From Thalassospiraceae bacterium LMO-JJ14 (GTDB lineage: Bacteria; Pseudomonadota; Alphaproteobacteria; Rhodospirillales; Casp-alpha2), in NCBI GenBank assembly GCA_021555105.2, contig CP134604.1, positions 3,076,501 through 3,140,500 on the forward strand: a DNA stretch of 64,000 bases. Reading direction: 5' to 3'. Shown one piece after another: positions 60,506 to 64,000 of the stretch; the first letter of the stretch is position 1, and every line of letters begins with the position of its first letter. The translations under genes were made by a program, and so were the position numbers. The notes beneath the pieces were generated by a model, which was not told the DNA's origin, did no database searches, and worked only from the letters and a program-made list of their open reading frames with translations.

Positions 60506-60799
60506 ATGACCGAATTAAAACATTATCGCGAGGGAAACCGGCCGTACCGCTCTGAAGCGCTGAGCCCGAGCGGCCTGCCGATGACGATGAGCGACCTGCC
60601 GCCGACGGACACCACCCGCTGGGTGCCGAGGCGTAAGGCGGATGTCGTCGCCGGCGTACGGTGCGGACTGATTACACTCGAAGAAGCCTGCAGGATGTAT
60701 CAATTGTCGATCGACGAGTTCCGCTCCTGGGAGCGGCTGCTTGAACGGCATGGCGTCCGGGGTCTTCGCACCACCCGCATCAAGGCATACCGCGCCTGA
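60506..60799 (+). CDS. sciP: SciP (DUF1153), CtrA-inhibitor-like DNA-binding protein
   Basis: A 97-residue protein with the DUF1153 core: DLPPTDTTRWVPRRKADVVA (about residues 31-50), GLITLEEACRMYQLSIDEFR, SWERLLERHGVRGLRTTRIK. In Caulobacter SciP binds CtrA and blocks activation of flagellar and other promoters in G1. Its location directly before fliF, a CtrA-controlled operon in Caulobacter, suggests local feedback on flagellar basal-body transcription. A TTAA-N7-TTAC box at 60391-60405 resembles the CtrA site TTAA-N7-TTAA. Confidence 0.9.
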   Translation: MTELKHYREGNRPYRSEALSPSGLPMTMSDLPPTDTTRWVPRRKADVVAGVRCGLITLEEACRMYQLSIDEFRSWERLLERHGVRGLRTTRIKAYRA

Positions 60800-60885
60800 T
60801 CCGCAAAAATCACCTGTTTTCGGACCTGCGCCCGGATATTTAAACTTCCCGGGCAACGCCGGAGATAGGCAATTTTTGCCGGTCA

Positions 60886-60900
60886 TTAACTTCTTATTCA
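60886..60900 (+). promoter_or_regulatory. possible CtrA-type box upstream of fliF
   Basis: TTAA-CTTCTTA-TTCA matches the CtrA consensus TTAA-N7-TTAA with one mismatch, 35 bases before the fliF start. One mismatch to so short a motif can occur by chance, so this is tentative. Confidence 0.25.
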
Positions 60901-60934
60901 CTAAACCGCCCCTAGCATCCAATCAGGGTTAACG

Positions 60935-62632
60935 GTGGATCGCGCATTCGCGCAGAAATCCGCCAGGGATGAAGTGGGGACGCACGTGGATACCTTTGTT
61001 CAGGCTTTAAGAAATCTTGGGCCAATGCGCCTTGCCATCATGGGCGGCGTTATTCTCGGCCTGATCGGCTTTCTGGTTTTCTTCGCCACCAAGCTGTCGA
61101 CGCCGAGCATGACGACCCTGTACGGTGAGCTTGGCCAAAGCGATGCCGCCGGCATCGTCAAAGAGCTTGAAACACGCAATATCCCCTTCGAAATAAAGCA
61201 GAACGGCACGCAAATCCTGGTCCCGCAGGACCGGGTCATGCAGTTGCGGCTGGAACTTGCCCAACAGGGCCTGCCGTCCGGCGGTTCGATCGGTTACGAG
61301 CTTTTCGATCACGCAGATTCCCTCGGTTCCACGAACTTCATGCAGAACGTTAACCTTGTGCGTGCCCTGGAAGGCGAATTGGCGCGGACCATCGGCTCCA
61401 TTAGCACGGTCAAAAGCGCGCGCGTACACCTCGTCATGCCGAGACGTGAGCTTTTCAGCCGCGAAAAACAGGAACCCAGCGCTTCCGTCATCCTGCAGAT
61501 GCGCGGTCCCATACGCCTGACCAACGAGCAGGTAGCCGCCGTGCAACACCTGGTTGCCTCGGCCGTCCCGCAGTTGACGCCCAACCGTATTTCCATGATC
61601 GACAACAAGGGCTCCTTGCTGGCATCCGGTTTTGAAGGCACCGATCCGATGACCGGCATTGCCGCCAAAGCCGATGAACGCCGTCACCGCATAGAGTCCG
61701 AAATGGCCCGCACCATCGAGGCCTTGCTCGAAAAAACCATTGGTTACGGCCGTGTCCGGGCCGAGGTCAGCGTCGCCATGAATTTCGACCGGATATCGAC
61801 ACAGACCGAGGAATACAACCCGGACGGTCAGGTCGTGCGTTCCACCAATGCGGTCGAGGAAAATCAGAATTCCAAGGATTCCGAGGGAGAGCCGCCGATC
61901 AGTGTCGGCACGAACCTGCCTGATGCCAATCTCGGAACCGGCGACACCGCCAGCCGCACGGAAAACCAGACCCGCACCGAAGAAACAACCAATTTCGAAA
62001 TTTCGAAAACCGTCACCAATCACATCCGCGAGGGCGGGCAGATCGAAAAACTGTCCGTTGCCGTGCTTATCGACGAAAAGCAGGGCGTGAATGAAAACGG
62101 CGACAAGATCTCCGACAAGCGTTCCGAAGAAGAAATGAACCTCCTGTCGACGCTGGTACGTGGCGCAATCGGCTTTGATGAAGACCGTGGCGACAAGGTC
62201 GAGATCATTCAGATGAAGTTCGCCTCATTCGAAGCGCCGGAAGAGGAATTGGAACTGTTTTTCGGCATGGGTAAAAATGATATCCTGCGGGTCGTTGAGA
62301 TTCTCGTCCTCAGCATCGTCGCGATCCTCGTGATCCTGCTGGTGGTCCGGCCGCTTCTGTCGCGTGCCTTCGAGGCTCTGCCGTCGGCTCAGGAAGCCGC
62401 CGAGCGTCTGCTCGCCGATCAGGGCCGCGCGCCGGCGCTGACCGGACCGGGCGGCGGTCGGGTTCCGGTGGAAAGCGAGGAAGACGAAGAACAGTTCGAG
62501 GAACTCATCGACATCGACCGGGTCGAAGGCCGCGTTAAGGCATCTTCGGTCAAGAAGGTCGGTGAGATTGTCGAGAAACACCCGGAAGAGGCCTTGTCGA
62601 TCCTGCGCTCCTGGATGTATCAGGAAAGCTGA
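60935..62632 (+). CDS. fliF: flagellar MS-ring protein FliF
   Basis: A 565-residue membrane ring protein with a GTG start; no better ATG exists nearby. Residues about 35-55 (LAIMGGVILGLIGFLVFFAT) are the first membrane helix, followed by the periplasmic YscJ/FliF domain (LQLRLELAQQGLPSGGSIGY-like region about 100-120; SVKSARVHLVMPRRELFSRE about 160). A second helix, VEILVLSIVAILVILLVV, is near residue 455, and the C-terminus (RVEGRVKASSVKKVGEIVEK; ILRSWMYQES) binds FliG. fliG and fliH follow. Confidence 0.95.
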   Translation: MDRAFAQKSARDEVGTHVDTFVQALRNLGPMRLAIMGGVILGLIGFLVFFATKLSTPSMTTLYGELGQSDAAGIVKELETRNIPFEIKQNGTQILVPQDRVMQLRLELAQQGLPSGGSIGYELFDHADSLGSTNFMQNVNLVRALEGELARTIGSISTVKSARVHLVMPRRELFSREKQEPSASVILQMRGPIRLTNEQVAAVQHLVASAVPQLTPNRISMIDNKGSLLASGFEGTDPMTGIAAKADERRHRIESEMARTIEALLEKTIGYGRVRAEVSVAMNFDRISTQTEEYNPDGQVVRSTNAVEENQNSKDSEGEPPISVGTNLPDANLGTGDTASRTENQTRTEETTNFEISKTVTNHIREGGQIEKLSVAVLIDEKQGVNENGDKISDKRSEEEMNLLSTLVRGAIGFDEDRGDKVEIIQMKFASFEAPEEELELFFGMGKNDILRVVEILVLSIVAILVILLVVRPLLSRAFEALPSAQEAAERLLADQGRAPALTGPGGGRVPVESEEDEEQFEELIDIDRVEGRVKASSVKKVGEIVEKHPEEALSILRSWMYQES

Positions 62633-62659
62633 GGCGGAAACCGGGGGGAGAATTAGGAA

Positions 62660-63676
62660 ATGGCGAAAGCAGTCGATTACAGGACGCTAACCGGACCGCA
62701 AAAAGCGGCGGCATTCATGCTTGCCGTCGGTCGCGAACATTCGTCACGCATCTTCGAGCGGATGGACGACGAGGAAATCCGCGAACTTTCGCATGCCATG
62801 TCGACACTGGGGTCGATCAACGCCAACGTCGTCGAGCGACTTTTCGTCGAGTTCGCCGATCAGCTCTCCACCGCCGGCGGCCTGGTCGGGTCTTACGATT
62901 CCACCGAACGCCTTCTGATGAGCTCGCTGCCCGAAGATCGGGTCAAGCAGATCATGGAGGAAATGCGGGGCCCGGCGGGCCGCACCATGTGGGACAAGCT
63001 CGGGAACGTGAACGAAGCCGTACTCGCCAACTACCTGAAAAACGAATACCCGCAGACTGTTGCCGTCGTGCTGTCCAAGATCAAAACAGACCACGCCGCA
63101 CGGGTTCTTGCGCTTTTGCCGGAGAACTTCTCGATGGAAGTCATCATGCGAATGCTGCGCATGGAAGCCGTACAGAAGGAAATTCTCGATCACGTCGAGC
63201 GCACGCTCCGGACCGAGTTCATGACCAACCTGGCGCGCACCGCACGCCGTGACAGCCACGAATTGATGGCCGACATCTTCAACAACCTGGACCGCAACAC
63301 TGAAAATCGCTTCATGACCGCTCTTGAAGAGCGCAACCGTGAATCGGCCGAGCGCATCAAGCAGCTCATGTTCACCTTCGACGATCTGGTACGCGTCGAC
63401 GCCAGCGGCATCCAGCTTCTGCTGCGCCAGGTCGAGAAAGATCAGCTGGCGGTTGCCCTCAAGGGGTCCTCGGAAGAAGTCAAGGAACTGTTCTTCGCCA
63501 ACATGTCGGAACGTGCCGGCAAGATGATGAAGGAAGACATGGACGCCATGGGCGCCGTACGACTGAAAGACGTCGACGAAGCACAGTCTGGTATCGTGCA
63601 GACAGCCAAAGCACTGTCCGATGCCGGAGAAATCGTCATTGCCGGTTCCGACGAGGAAAGCGAGCTGGTCTATTGA
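62660..63676 (+). CDS. fliG: flagellar motor switch protein FliG
   Basis: A 338-residue switch protein with the normal three-domain length. Segments [20 protein letters not shown], then [20 protein letters not shown] (N domain), [20 protein letters not shown] (middle, where the common EHPQ motif reads EYPQ), and [20 protein letters not shown] (C domain, torque helix region) identify it. The middle-domain His-to-Tyr change is minor but unusual. Ribosome-site bases GGGGGAG and AGGA lie before the ATG. It sits between fliF and fliH as expected. Confidence 0.96.
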   Translation: MAKAVDYRTLTGPQKAAAFMLAVGREHSSRIFERMDDEEIRELSHAMSTLGSINANVVERLFVEFADQLSTAGGLVGSYDSTERLLMSSLPEDRVKQIMEEMRGPAGRTMWDKLGNVNEAVLANYLKNEYPQTVAVVLSKIKTDHAARVLALLPENFSMEVIMRMLRMEAVQKEILDHVERTLRTEFMTNLARTARRDSHELMADIFNNLDRNTENRFMTALEERNRESAERIKQLMFTFDDLVRVDASGIQLLLRQVEKDQLAVALKGSSEEVKELFFANMSERAGKMMKEDMDAMGAVRLKDVDEAQSGIVQTAKALSDAGEIVIAGSDEESELVY

Positions 63677-63743
63677 TCACGCCGGTTTCCCAGTTACTTA
63701 CCCGGTGTTATGACTTTCCAGCACATATGCGGACAGGCTTGCT

Positions 63744-64000
63744 ATGAGCACGGTCACGAAATTCACTTTCGATCTTGATTTCGATGCCCCCGAAGAGCCG
63801 ACGGTTCCCGAAGCCGTGGAAGAAGAGGAAGAACCGGAAGAGATCATTCCGACTTTCTCGGAAGAGGAAGTCGAGCAGGCACGTGCCGAGGGCTTCGAGG
63901 CCGGCAAGGAAGAGGGCCGCCGCGAAGCCGCCGACGCCACCGAGCAGAAGTTGCTTGAGGCCATTGAGAATGCCTGCACGCAGATCGGCGAGATTTATAG
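63744..64000 (+). CDS. fliH: flagellar assembly protein FliH, N-terminal fragment
   Basis: The gene runs off the window after about 85 residues. It begins MSTVTKFTFDLDFDAPEEPT and has an acidic, proline-rich stretch followed by FSEEEVEQARAEGFEAGKEE, the glycine-repeat helix (GxxxG type) typical of FliH. FliH regulates the FliI export ATPase. It follows fliG by 67 bases; no stop codon is reached in the window. Confidence 0.85.
   Translation, partial: MSTVTKFTFDLDFDAPEEPTVPEAVEEEEEPEEIIPTFSEEEVEQARAEGFEAGKEEGRREAADATEQKLLEAIENACTQIGEIY

Noticed and set aside
1-64000. tRNA, rRNA, CRISPR array, insertion sequence or prophage
   Set aside because: No cloverleaf, regularly spaced repeat, transposase, integrase or phage structural gene was recognised on reading through both strands.

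Overview
The window is a motility and flagellin-modification locus from an alphaproteobacterium, most likely Rhodospirillales-like. The evidence is the pairing of FlaF and FlbT regulators, a SciP (CtrA inhibitor) gene beside fliF, a FlgJ that is only the rod-binding domain, FlmG-type TPR-glycosyltransferases, and moderately GC-rich coding sequence. No tRNA, rRNA, transposase, phage or CRISPR sequence was recognised.

Layout. 1-462 is the C-terminal end of an ABC-transporter ATPase. 664-8850 is the first flagellar block, all on the plus strand: a FlgE-like hook/rod protein, flgI, a flgJ-type rod-binding protein, a FlgN-like chaperone, flgK and a very long flgL. 8948-21886 is the flagellin region: flaF, an OGT-like TPR glycosyltransferase, flbT (minus), three TPR-GT9-like glycosyltransferases, a GT4 glycosyltransferase, an unknown coiled-coil protein with a flagellin-like leader, a Maf (DUF115) flagellin glycosyltransferase, and the flagellin gene (minus). 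22180-27842 (plus) holds a radical SAM/SPASM protein, a polysaccharide-deacetylase-like protein, an acyl carrier protein, a radical SAM protein with a C-terminal B12-binding domain, and a GNAT-like protein. 27856-35714 (minus) is an eight-gene operon: radical SAM/SPASM, acyl-AMP ligase, LuxE-like, LuxC-like, FabZ-like, SDR, and a split transketolase. 35970-53731 (plus) is a sugar operon: NeuB-type nonulosonate synthase, AsnB-type amidotransferase, three SpsF-type cytidylyltransferases, two DegT aminotransferases, two Gfo/Idh oxidoreductases, an SDR epimerase, HisH/HisF/PseA-type amidination proteins, a sulfotransferase-like protein, a methyltransferase, two GNAT acetyltransferases and a GT-B-like protein. 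53961-64000 is the second flagellar block: fliK, flgD, flgE, another TPR-glycosyltransferase, sciP, fliF, fliG and the start of fliH.

How it fits together. The sugar operon can make CMP- or CDP-activated, probably amidino-modified, nonulosonic acid-type sugars. The acyl/aldehyde/transketolase operon plus the ACP may build an unusual acyl or carbon-chain unit for the same glycan. Maf and the soluble TPR-glycosyltransferases would transfer the sugars to flagellin in the cytoplasm before export. Three near-consensus sigma-54 (-24/-12) promoters precede flgE-like, flgI and fliK, so the structural genes look like a sigma-54 flagellar class. Flagellin itself looks controlled at its mRNA leader by FlbT/FlaF.

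Most notable: the LuxE-LuxC-ligase-FabZ-SDR-transketolase operon without a ketosynthase; a radical SAM/B12 protein with its two domains in swapped order; a beta-repeat module shared by FlgL and the FlgE-like protein; a HisF paralogue lacking one catalytic aspartate; and an unknown protein whose ribosome-binding region nearly copies that of flagellin.
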